Of a DNA stretch of 64,000 nucleotides, positions 1 to 11,325 are shown in pieces. Within the stretch, counting starts at the first letter, position 1; each line of letters begins with the position of its first letter. Below the pieces are notes generated by a model, which worked only from the letters and a program-made list of their open reading frames with translations, was not told where the DNA came from and did not search any database. The position numbers and the translations under genes were made by a program. Source of the stretch: Sphagnum compactum (taxonomy: Eukaryota; Bryophyta; Sphagnopsida; Sphagnales). Location of the stretch: positions 35,640,213 through 35,704,212 of the forward strand of contig OZ234493.1 of the NCBI GenBank assembly GCA_965153455.1. Reading direction: 5' to 3'.

Positions 1-83
1 TTGGTCCTCGTTTGTTACACGAGTGAATTCACTCAAAATTCAGTGAAATCATTTGATGTACAAGGACACTTTTTGTTGTAGTG
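1..83. mobile_element. Right part of a CACTA-type MITE (copy A, cut by window edge)
   Basis: This stretch matches the right half of two other copies in the window (39020-39173 and 44468-44621), including the shared core GTGAATTCACT and the terminus TTGTTGTAGTG. The terminus is the reverse complement of CACTACAACAA, a CACTA-superfamily type end. The base after the terminus starts ACT, but the left end lies outside the window, so the target duplication cannot be tested. Confidence 0.7.
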
Positions 84-2589
84 ACTTAAAAGACAATTTT
101 AATCTTCTATGAATTGTCTACTTCTTAGATTTTTGCAATATCTACTTCCTAGTAGAGTTTGCAAGAATCTTACTCACAAGTATTTCAGTTTCGGGTTTTA
201 GCTCAGAATATGCTCTTTGAATATCTGCTGCATAACACTACAAGAGTCCCAAATCACAACATTGAGGGAAACATGAAAGCGAAAGGATTTTGTCATAAAA
301 ATGGGCACTGGATTAGCTGAAAAGGAGAGAAGAACCCCAGAAAAAGAAAAAGATGCAGAGCATGTCATGATCAAGACCATGACAAGAACTTGTATACAAC
401 CAAAGGAGTGCACAAGAGGGATGAAGATTATACCTGATCCTGGAACCTCTATGAGTCATCACAGAAAACCACTTTGTACACAGCTTGGCTGTTTGAGGTC
501 AGTGGCTGTATCAAGCATTTCCAATAGTAACTCCCAAGTTTTCCACATATTCAGCTCAACCATTAAATAGCCACACCCTGCTTGACAAGCCTGAAGAATC
601 AGGAGCATGGGTTGTTGCTTATAGAAACAACCTAACAAACTACAACAATATTTGCTTATATCAGTGCGCCATCAAATGGAAGATTGCTGACACTGACTCT
701 TTGGTTGTTAGATGAGAATTGGTGACATCTGGAGAATTAAAATTGTAATTAAGAAATCCTTGAACTTATGAAATTTAATCTTCTTGAAGATTAAGAATTT
801 CTCAGTTATGATTTTAGTCAACCTCCAACTTATGAAAAATGTAAGGACACATTCTTGTATTTGGGCATGAAACATAATCCTACAAGGATTCTGAAACCAC
901 TACATAGAAGCTTGTGCTCTGCATTGACAAGTTTGAGAGAAGAAACATTATGTGCAATGGTGTTGCTATGGAGTTTCTTATATCTGCATGCCTTCAGCAC
1001 CTCCTTCAACCAACTATACTGTGATCCAGGCACAACTATTAGGAATATTCTTCCACTTTACTGTTTACAACCTAAGAAAGGGCATCAAATCTCATCACTT
1101 TGAAGAAAGAAAAAATTCAGAGCTGCAAATTGCAAAGGGCAGAGTTCCAATATGGCAGGATATCAAGCACAATTCATCAGAATCTCTAACATCAAAGACA
1201 ATAATGTTGGTTGTATCATGTAACAGAAACAAGCTGCAAAGCATCCTAGCAACATTGAGTTTTTTGCCTTCCATAGCTGCTGCAGTGTCAGCAAATCCCT
1301 CCACAGATCCATGGTAATCAGAAATAGAGGTTTCCTTCAAGCTGCACTTCACATAAACACTCCTGTGACAGCTCATGATGGCCTTTCTTCTCTCACCTGC
1401 ATTATAGGTATAATATACCACAATAACAAAAGTAAACCAAACCAGAACAAGGTTTTAACTTCCTCATCATCCCTGCCAAAGATCAAACTCACACTCTGAG
1501 CAGTAGCTTCCAAGTGTCTTCCAAGCTGCTAATAAATTGCCTTCAAACTATTTTATTGTAATGGAAACTCAAACAATGCACAAATTTCCTAATGGAGACA
1601 GACCCAAAAGGCTGAAGGCATTGCAAAGAATTTTACAAGAGTTCATCAGGTTTGAAACACCTGAAATGGCCAAGACTCGGAGAAGAAACAAGCCACTAGG
1701 GCCCTGTTGGTGGGAGGAGGCATGGGACAGTATCAATCGTGCATCACAAAGGGGAAAGTGGCTTCATGATACTTTTATGGACAACCCTCCCCCCTCTTCT
1801 TGAATGCACTTAGATTTGCCCAAGCAGCAAATGGGTGTGCACAAATCCAAAAATAACACCTACATTGATAGTACATTGTGCTTGCTCCTTCGACCAGACT
1901 TCAGTAGAAGGCCTCCTAGTGTGCATGTGACTTCAGCAACATGTATACCACCAGCAAGGTGGTGGTTGAAGTCTTTTCTCCCAATGATGGCAAAGCTAAA
2001 TTACTCAATCCACAGTTGGTTAGGAGGATCATTGTAAGGGAGAGAGGGAGCTAACAATCACTTTTTCTCTTGGCAAAGGTGTCAAAGACATCAGTTGGCT
2101 TGAACAAGTAAAGAGCAACCAAGCTGAGAGCCAAGTCACCAATAAGACTCCCACCACAGCACCTGCCAGAAACTTGCTTTTTTTGGAGCTGGGTGGAATA
2201 TAGTCTGCAACAATGTTCACACCCAGAGCAACAATTCCCTCAAATCGCCGAAGTCAAGAAATCTTCCTTTCCAGTGCATCAGGATGGCAGACATGCTCCA
2301 ATTCCCTGAAACCAGCACATAGGCACTACAAATACCCAAAAATTGGAAGAAAGCATAAGCACAGATAAGCATTGTACCAAGCATTTTACTCATAATATAA
2401 AAGGACCAAAATAGGCCCTTGGCTTAGTCAAGAGGCAGGTTGCCTTTGTTCATAAGATGAGAGCACGTGAACTGAAAAGGTGAAATGCAAGTGACATTTG
2501 ATTGGATTCTGGCAGGTAAGAGATCCTACAGGCACATGGTATGAGATTTTGAAACTCCTTTATATCAGCCACTACAATGATTCACTTGG
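84..2589. other. Intergenic DNA without a recognised gene
   Basis: Several short open frames occur on both strands (for example + 952-1317, + 1537-1803, - 1095-1421), but none resembles a family I know, none links to a neighbour by convincing splice sites, and they overlap on opposite strands. The only stretch with protein-like character is the hydrophobic frame on the minus strand near 2029-2350, listed separately. Confidence 0.5.
2029..2347 (-). pseudogene. Unidentified membrane-protein-like coding remnant
   Basis: I do not recognise this sequence. On the minus strand, about 2347 to 2225 reads as a hydrophobic peptide (AYAFFQFLGICSAYVLVSGN and on). It then needs a one-frame shift near 2230 to continue as VNIVADYIPPSSKKSKFLAG followed by a second hydrophobic segment of about 20 residues (ending WLSAWLLF). 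Two membrane-like segments joined by a basic loop suggest a piece of a small plant membrane protein, perhaps CASP-like, but that is a guess. The frame change and lack of flanking exons argue for a decayed copy. It could also be chance. Confidence 0.2.
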
Positions 2590-3245
2590 GTGAGAAGGGA
2601 AGGAAGGTCAAGGGTTGGGTGACATGGGTTTAAGGGTTTTAGGAAGACGAAAGGAACAACATCAAGGATTGGCTGGCATTGATTTAGGGTTTAGGGCTTT
2701 AGGAAGAGAAAGGAAAGAAGGTCTAGGGTTGGGTGGCATGGGTTTAGGGTTTTTAGGAAGACAAAGGAAATAAGATCCAGGGTTGGGTGGCATGGATTTA
2801 GGGTTTAGGGTTTTAGGAAGACAAAGGAAAGAAGGTCTAAGGTTTGGTGACATGGGTTTAGGGTTTTAAGAAGACAAAGGAAACAAGGTTTAGGGTTGGG
2901 TGGCATGGGTTTAGGGGTTTTCAGAAAACAAAGGAAATAAGGTCTAGGGTTGGGTGGCATGGGTTTAGGGTTTTAGGAAGAGAAAGGAAAGAAGGTCTAG
3001 GATTGGGTGACATGGGTTTAGGGTTTTAGGAAGACAAAGGTAAGAAGGTCTAGGGTTGGGTGGCATGGGTTTACGGTTTTTCGGAAGATGAAGGAAATAA
3101 GATCTAGGGTTGGGTGGCATGAGTTTAGGGTTGGGTGAAATGGGTTTAGGGTTTTAGGAAGACCAAGGAAAAAAGGTATAAGGTTTGGTGACTTGTTATT
3201 ATCATTTAGGGCCTTAGGAAGATGAGGGAAAGAAGGTCTGGCGTT
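2590..3245. repeat. Telomere-like minisatellite, about 55-60 bp unit
   Basis: Roughly a dozen imperfect copies of a unit with the order GGTTTAGGGTTTTAGGAAGA, then a purine stretch (CAAAGGAAAGAAGGTCTAGG), then GTTGGGTGGCATG. Each unit holds one or two TTTAGGG heptamers, the plant telomere repeat. The copies differ by point changes and by an extra TTTAGGG in some units. The Pro/Leu-rich open frames on the minus strand (2662-2853 and 3018-3275) are by-products of the array. Confidence 0.85.
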
Positions 3246-4232
3246 GCAAGAGGCAACATAGGAACTAATTCTCACCCAACTGAATAACTAATTATTGTTT
3301 GTCATCATTTCTTCATGGATGATAATTAGATAGAATCAAACACGTTTGAGATGAAGCGCACTCACACCTTACCCCAAGTTTGAGAACTGGCTTAGATGAA
3401 TGAAGGTTGATGAATGTTTCATTGAAGTAGTTAACAAACTTCTATCCTTACACAATTTCCTCATCCATTTTGGAATATGATATAATAACAAACTAGCATG
3501 CCCTAACTGTGAATTGCACCCACAAGCTGTTGTTGCATGAGTGCCAACCATTTGCAATTTTGTTTTGATGGTAATTGATTTGATGTGCTTTGATCAAGAT
3601 GACTATGTGGATTGAAATTCATTCCTTAAAGGGTTTCATCCACTGAGTACACACCTTTTTCCCTTCCCTACTATGTCCAAATCTCAATGTGAAATCGGAT
3701 CTGATGAGTTTTATAATAGGTATTCATACCTCATCTTCTTTCTTCAGAAATCAGAAGAACTCTGGTGTGAGCTACCTATAGAACTAGTATAATTACTCTC
3801 GAACCTTGTAGGTACCTCAACCCATAACCAATTTTTCACAAACCTTTTCTTTTCTGGACTACTAAAATCACCAAACAAAAAGAAGAAGCTAGCTAAGCTA
3901 CAAGAACCAACAGCTCATACATTACAAGTAAAATTTTGTTTTTGTCTGGAGTGCTGTCAAGAAGTCAAGAGGAAATGGGTGGCCTTTTAAATGTTCCATG
4001 TGACCTTGCAAAGTCATTGTTGACAAAAGAGTTGAAGGGTTCTTCATCTTCTTCTCCTTCTTACAGGTAATGGGATTTGCCATCATTGCCTGCCTGACTC
4101 CCTACCTTATGACCTGCCCTAAAGCAAACTTCAAAGTCTTCAGCATTCATACACACCTGGGCCCCATCATCCCCTTGTGATATGTGTGTAGAAAGGCTGT
4201 GTGTCATGCCCCACTGGAATTTCAAAGAAATC

Positions 4233-4615
4233 TAATAAAAAAGTGAGGAAAACACAGCACCAGAGTTTGGTCATACACGGGTTGGAAATTCAAAAAAAAA
4301 AAAACACCTGGAAAAAAGTACATCAGCATTCAAGGGGGTTGAAACTCAGCAAACCATCAATTTTGGTAGTAAACTGAGTTTCACTATTCATCCTGTCTTT
4401 CCTTTTTCCTGAGCGCCTCCATTGCTTGCTGCTAGATACATTTTGACTGCTCCTACTACCTATATAACTATTATAATTTACTCTCGAACCTTTTGCATTA
4501 AGTGTTGAGTTTCAGCATTTCATACTGAGATGTAATAAAATTTTCTTACTTTGCATATACCACTGAAAGGAGGGGATAGATCATTAGGGGTGAAAGGAGG
4601 CCCAAAGACAGGATG
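4233..4615. repeat. Dispersed repeat family A, copy 1
   Basis: Holds blocks that recur elsewhere in the window: the CACCAG..AGTTTGGTCATACA block and GGAGGCCCAAAGA (also at 47681-47745), and TTTTTCCTGAGCGCCTCCA followed by CTCTCGAACCTT and TTTCAGCATTTCATACTGAG (also at 58838-59010). Order and spacing are roughly kept, so these are degraded copies of one element of unknown class. No coding capacity is seen. Confidence 0.6.
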
Positions 4616-5269
4616 GACTACAACTAACTCTAATTAGGTACCCAGCAAAGGATCAAGATGGCATTTCACTTTTCAAAATGGCTCACCCCTTTGCTGAGGG
4701 GAAATTCCCGGGGATGAGGTGCCTTCCAAATACACTAGAAATTTTATTCGGGTGCTTTACATTATTTAATAACACTAACTAGTGTGGCATGTGCAGTTAA
4801 GGTACACATAATTGTAAGGCAAGTTTTTTTTTAAGTGTACCATGGTAAGGGGTAGTTTCAACACTTGTATGCCAAATAATTAATTGATCAATTTTGAAGA
4901 TTTCATGTTAAAAATATAATATTATATATATCCTGAAAGATTCTTCATTTTCCTGACAAAACTTTGTTCTTCAACAAATTATTAAAATATTCAACATTTT
5001 CACAAGTAATATAATTAGTGTCAAAGCTACCAAGATGGTACAAGATATGTTTGTGTGAATCCAATTTCCCTCAAAAACTGATTTTTTTATTTTTGTTGAG
5101 TTTGCAAGGACAAAATTGGCTCCAAACTCAATCACTCCTACAGCACCACACAATAGGACTGAATATTAAAAAACCACCTTGATGCAACCCATGTTCATCA
5201 AAGGCTTTCCAATGGTACCAAAAGTGCACTCCTTTCCTTACAAATCCCAATGATGAAAGTAACAACAAA

Positions 5270-5271
<2 letters not shown>

Positions 5272-5300
<29 letters not shown>
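5272..5300. repeat. (AT)n microsatellite
   Basis: About 14 uninterrupted AT dinucleotides. Confidence 0.95.
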
Positions 5301-7160
5301 GGGGATTTTTCAAAATCTATCGTATGGTTGTCTCTAGACAATTCTAAAGACAATTTGTATTTAACTCATTTTCAAGCCTAACTACCTCACTCTTTTTTCT
5401 TGCCCACCAACATGGATATGAAAAGGCAAATTAAGATGTGTCTTTTTGTGTCTATGGTATTTATGTTAATTCAAATTAAATTAAATTTGAAATTGACATA
5501 TATAATGATGAACTATTGAAAAAATATAGAAATATAAAAAAAGGGAAAAAAATAGTTGATCATCATTTGATGCAAAGCAATGCGAAGCCCAATTTCAAAT
5601 TCTATTGATTTATAGTGATGCAAATGTTCAAAATTCAATAACTCTTACACTGCAAATATAAACATGACAATCAATTCCTTGCACCGTTATTCATCATTTA
5701 GGCTTTCAAAGTGGTACCACAAATATAATTAAAGGCATTGTGGTTTGGGAGAACTCAACTTGACATTTCAAAACAAACAAACTACCTTTCATAAATAGTA
5801 GGATTCACAATGAATCCATCATGTGAAATATATCACCAAATATGACATGTTGATTAAGGTGCAAAATTGTCACTTTGGTTTCAATAATACCTAGAGCAAT
5901 TGCACACATAACGTTTGCCAACAATTTCTTACAAACACCAACTTATGTCAATCTCAAACCAATAGCCAATAGATGTGTTCAAAGATTGTAGATCAATTTT
6001 GATCACTTATCATAATTTGAATTTTAAGAGGTTTGGTGAAGACATGAAATATTTACATAAACATAAATTTTAGTTTGTGCTTAATCATATACATCTATGA
6101 AAGTGCTAAGGTATTACCATCTAATGCAAGGATTGTTATTCTCATGCCCATTTGGACATCAAAGTTTTGTTGATGTACCAAGCTTTATTGTAAAAAAAAT
6201 AACACTTTAAAAAAGAATTGGAAACTTTCAAAAGGAGAAGACCTAAATCAAAGTTCATATTGTTACAAGTCAAATGTTGAAGACTAGAAATGGACAATGG
6301 AGATCCTAACTCAACTACCAATTACTTGTAACAAGTTTGCAATGGGAATGGAAGGTGGGTCTGAAGTTCACAAATGTTTAAATTGACTATCATTGTTCAA
6401 CTTAAAATGAAAGATGCTTGCATTCTTTGAAAAGTAATGGAAACTCATTTATGTTAAAGGAAAGTGACCAAGAAAAAAATGTGGGCAACATTGTGGTCTT
6501 TTTACACCTTCAGTTGCATTGTCATAATCATGTAGAAACCATATATTTATTTCTAAACATCCAAAGAAAGAATGGATTTGTTGGGTGCCACTCATAATAA
6601 CTATATTCTTTTACCCATGCCATCTATGAAGCAATGAATTTTCATGTAGAACTTAATTCCCAAAAGGGAAACTCTTCGTTGGATTTATAAATACATAAGT
6701 AAAATCATAGGTTGTTGGGTAAATTTTATTAGTTAGTTCTATAACATGGTTATGTTTATTTTGAAAAGAAAATTTTAATTAATTTAGGGTGTGTGTTAAT
6801 CTCATATATTAAAAGAATAGAAAAAAATATTTATTAAAAAATGTAATTATTTGTTGTTAACAGGTTCAACTATTGATTAATAGGTGAACTAACTTTATTT
6901 ACATGAAAATATGGATTGTGACAAGTGCAAACATGATTTATCTTTATAATATATTTGTCATCTGTCTGTTGGTTTTATTTTCTTTTATAAAATGGAGTGG
7001 TTGATTGCTGAAAACATTTTATTTGTATGTTACTTGTTTAGTGGCAACTATAATTTATCCATATAAGAGATTAAATGGTTGTATTCATGTCAACGAATAC
7101 ATTTTTACATTCTAATCCAAACATACATGTGTAAAATGCATCACTTCTGGATTCTTGCCC

Positions 7161-10100
7161 TTTTTCATTGCTTCAAATATCACATACCCATAGCAATAAG
7201 GGCATAAAAATTATATGTGTTAAACTATATGTATTCTATAGTTATTTGGGTGGAACTTTGCCCATACATGCAAATATATTTATCTTGAAAGATACAATGT
7301 TGTGCTTGCACACACAAATTCATACACACACACACACACACATACATATAAACGCACCACACAAACATGCAAAAATATTTCCTTTGTTTACTATTCCCAA
7401 AATAATGTCATGAAATATTTTCATATTATATATATTGTGTAGAGAAATACATCAATTTCCATGGCCTTCAAAGTTCTAATATTGCATGGCTACACTATTT
7501 TCCACTACCCCTTATCTTTCCCTTGCTCTCCTTTTTTTTCTTATTTTTCACCTTTCAACTGTCTCTCATTCATCATGTTTTCTTTTTCCACCCCTAAAAA
7601 GCTTCCCTCCATAGCCTTCTTAAAACTCCTTTATCCTTGCACCGATATGCCCTTTATCAATTCTAAGAAATAGTTATAACTACCTAATCATCATGTCAAC
7701 ACAATCATACTACAAGTTATATTGACTCATTAAATTGTCATGACAAGTTTAACATATAATATTACTATCTCTTGGCCATTCCTAGGGATTTCATGGGCTC
7801 TTCTTTACATGAATATTACTTTACAGTTATGCCATAGGCATTATTTCCCTAGCAATTCCTTTCATTACATCTTTCAAACCTTTGAAAAATGAAGGTTGTG
7901 TTGTGTTCCTTCTATTTATCAAATATTAAAACTAAAAATTTAAATAAATATAGGTTATCAAAATTTGATGCAAAAAATAAATTATGTTAGTTTAAATGTA
8001 TGCATATTAATAAGTTAGGTAATAATAAGTTGAAAAAAAATCTTTCACTTAATACCCAAACAATGAATTGTTTGATGCAAATAATACATAAAATTCTAAA
8101 TGTCCCCCCATATCACACCTCCCTATGTTAAAAAACACACAAAATTGGGCCTTTTGTTGTTTCATTTTCATCGAGTTAATTTTGTTTCAACTTCTTGATT
8201 TTGCTTAATTGGAAGAGACTACCTTCATCTTGAAAATGAAATTTAATATTTGAGGGGTTTCAAAAAATTTGTCAATTTTTCTTTTGTTATGATGAGCCAA
8301 TGAAAATGGTTTATTGTGAAAAAATTTGAACTTTGGGATGTATCCCCCAAATATTTAATAAGCTAGAACCCCATCCTTAAGTTGGAAATATAAGGTTTAT
8401 AAGTTCCCTAAACCCATCAAACTCAAAATTGTTATTCAAGAAAATTTGACCAAGACCCCAAACTAGAAAGTTTTGATTCTTTATAATATTAATTGGACCC
8501 AAAACTAAAGGGTCTTCCATTTTAGAAAAAACTTAGACGCAAACCAAATGAATGTTTCAAAAATCTAAAAATCTAAGTTTTAATTACTGATTTTAAATTT
8601 GATGTCATCCAATTTTGCAAAATTATAGAAGTGTGCACCATTCTTTTAGTAAAGATAGTGTCAATTTCAAAGCAAGTTGGTACCATTTGTAAAACCTCTA
8701 CTAATATTTCAAAAGTCATTCATCATCCAAAATTAATTAGGGTGATACCTTTATAGAAGTGGTATAGTCATCTTTATTGGTTGATAATGCCAACTAAATT
8801 AGTAATTTGCATGTTTACAAAACTTTGAACATTCATAACTTCTTTAAACAAAGTTCCAATTGATTGTTTTAAGAATCTATCTTATAACCTTTTGAAATAA
8901 CTTTCCAAAGTTGTATTACTTGTTCAAATTGGAGTTTTTTTAAACTTTTGAAATCATCATGAAAATGAAATTTGGTAGTCAAATTGATAACGTTCAATAG
9001 GTTATTCATAGACATTTTGGTACTCAATTTGGTAAAGTTCAATAAATAGTTCATAGATAGTTTGATAATTAATTTACTAAATAATTCCATAATTTTTAAA
9101 AATGATTTGTAACTTCTTCTAACAAACTCCAAAGTAAATGTTTTAAGTGTTTGTTTTGTAGCCCTTGGAAAAAATTGTCCAATGACATATTAATTGCTTC
9201 AATCGAAGTTCATATACCTTCTAAAATCATAAAACAATTTTTTAAAAACAATTTTGGTAACTCCTAATAGTTTCAAATTCCTTTTAATAGGTAATTTCAA
9301 TAGCTTAAACTTACTTTTGGTAAGTATTTTTTGTAGCTTAAATTAAATTTATTTTTGCCACCGAGTTTTTGCAAGTATTTTCTATATAAACTAATATTTC
9401 AAAATTGACCCTTTGACATTAAACCAAAACGACATGTTGTGACTTTTTTTCATTCTTTTTTATTTTGTTGGGCCACATAGTGAACATTAGTGGATCTACT
9501 TTTATGGAATCTTTTTTTTGTCGTGGCATTTGTCCAAAGGCTTTAAAAAGATTCATAAAATATCATTTTATAACATGTAATAATATAAAATATCATTAAT
9601 AATCAACCATTGGTATGTAGGGTGACAACTCATTAAGGTAAAACAATTTTAGACACATGTGCAAGTCCATGATTGCGCAAATTGACATTGTGTAGATAGT
9701 GCGGAGGTAAAATACCTTGAATCACATTAGCCATATGGTAGGTGTTTTTAGATACCCATCATTAGGATTTTGGTGACCTTAGTTTAACTTATGAAAATAT
9801 TATAATATTTAAAGTTATGTGAACATCTAAATTATTAATTTAATGAATGTAGTATTTTTGAAAAAAATCATATTTTAATGCACATCTTAATATTTGATCA
9901 TCAATATTTTTTCAAATTGTCTTAATATAAATGTCACTACACCATATCAACATTGAATCCTTTAATTGTTAACGATTCTTGTATGGAAGTGCATTGAGTC
10001 CATATTCATTTATTATGTACTGTTACATGTTATTTGGTAATGCTTTGAAAGTCCAATATGTTCTGATGATTCAAAATTTGTTCACGAAATGTGGGTACAT

Positions 10101-10760
10101 CATATAAAATATTATTCTATTGAATATTTTTTCATTTGAACCACTTTTATGTATCTCCATGACCACGTACAAATTATTACATCTTGCAAAATTTGTAGTG
10201 TTACACCATTTTATGGACTATTTAATGTGCTTTCATGCTTTTATATTTTATTATAGTAATAACTTGATAATTAATTAATTAAAAATCTAAAAATCTTTTA
10301 GTTGTTATGTGTAATAAAATTATAAAAATGATGTCCTTTTTAGTACACTTTAACTTGAAGACACCCAAATAAAAAAAGTGAAAATTGTTACAATTTGTTC
10401 TCCTAATAGAAATTGTGCTTTCTATTTGGTTCATAGCCAGATTTGGCTAAATCTTCCTAGAGACAATTGCCACTTTTTCTGCAACTTCCCAAGGATGATC
10501 ACCACTTTGACTACATTAAAAAATTCCTCAAAAAAAAACACTTCTAACTTGATAATCAGGGTTTTCTATTCAATCTGTACCAACATGTCAGTTAAAATAC
10601 ACAAATAATCTGAATTTGCAACCCAAAGATCAATAGTAGTTGCTTTGTCAAAAATCCGATTATTGATAACTAAACTGTCCACCCCATGAATAAATACAAC
10701 AATAAATTGATCTTTTCCCACCAATATCAACCACTCTTTTGTTGTGCAAAATGCTCCATG
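7161..10760. other. AT-rich intergenic DNA, nothing recognised
   Basis: Apart from a (CA)n tract at about 7324-7341 and low-complexity A/T stretches, I see no gene, no transposon terminus pair and no RNA gene here. The palindrome-like AGCCAGATTTGGCT at 10435-10448 is one of three related sites in the window (see findings). Confidence 0.6.
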
Positions 10761-11040
10761 AAATTCTATAATAACTAGTTACCACAACATTTTGAATTTA
10801 GAAGAAACAAAGCATGTAAAACCCCTTCCCCTCCATAGGGGCCAGAGTGAGCTAACACCCATGTTAATACCTTCACCTTTTTTGAGCGAGGTGTTGTAAT
10901 AGTGCCCATATTAAGCCCAAAAAATGTTAGATTTGAACTGAGAGACCCTGATTTAATATTCACATGAGATATTTGTAAAACATTAATAATAATTTAAATG
11001 AATTTTGAGGATTTTATCACAGCACCGAAGTGGGTGCTGG
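10761..11040. other. Unclassified intergenic repeat-like DNA
   Basis: Contains degraded blocks such as TTTTTTGAGCGA followed by AGATTTGAACTGAGAGACCC. A similar TTTTTTGAGCGATGGGCC then AGAATTGAACTTGGGAGTCA occurs at about 48949-49012. No gene is visible. Confidence 0.35.
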
Positions 11041-11047
11041 TTGACAC

Positions 11048-11190
11048 AAGGTCCCTCTTATGTGTTATGATCTACATATGTTAATAAAGTCCTTCTTTAT
11101 GTATTATGATCTACATGTGTTAACAAAGCCCATCTTTATGTATTATGATCTACAGGTGTTAACAAAACCCTTTCTACATGTCATGATTTA
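11048..11190. repeat. Tandem repeat, 39-bp unit, about 3 copies
   Basis: The core TATGATCTACATRTGTTAAY recurs with a 39-bp period (core starts near 11067, 11106 and 11145), followed each time by AAAGYCC and a TTTATGT block. The last copy is degraded. Confidence 0.8.
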
Positions 11191-11231
11191 TATTCTATAC
11201 AGTAAAGGACGTCTTGGTCGCGAAGCTTCGG

Positions 11232-11325
11232 GATGAAATGAAGCTTTCCATCCAGACGTCAGGATGAAATGAAACTTTCCATCCAGATGTCGAGATGAAA
11301 TGAAACTTTTCATCCATTCATCTTG
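11232..11325. repeat. Tandem repeat, about 31-bp unit, 3 copies
   Basis: The unit GATGAAATGAAACTTTCCAT followed by CCAGACGTC (or CCAGATGTC) repeats three times with few changes. A related AGACGTCTTGG lies just upstream. Confidence 0.85.

Larger units (their letters stand above)
3246..7160. other. AT-rich intergenic DNA with one dispersed-repeat copy
   Basis: No gene is visible. It contains a copy of a dispersed repeat (about 4233-4615, listed separately) and an (AT)n tract at about 5272-5300. Open frames are short and overlap on both strands. Confidence 0.6.

Noticed and set aside
2662-3275. Pro/Leu-rich open frames on the minus strand
   Set aside because: Produced by the telomere-like minisatellite; units vary without respecting the frame.
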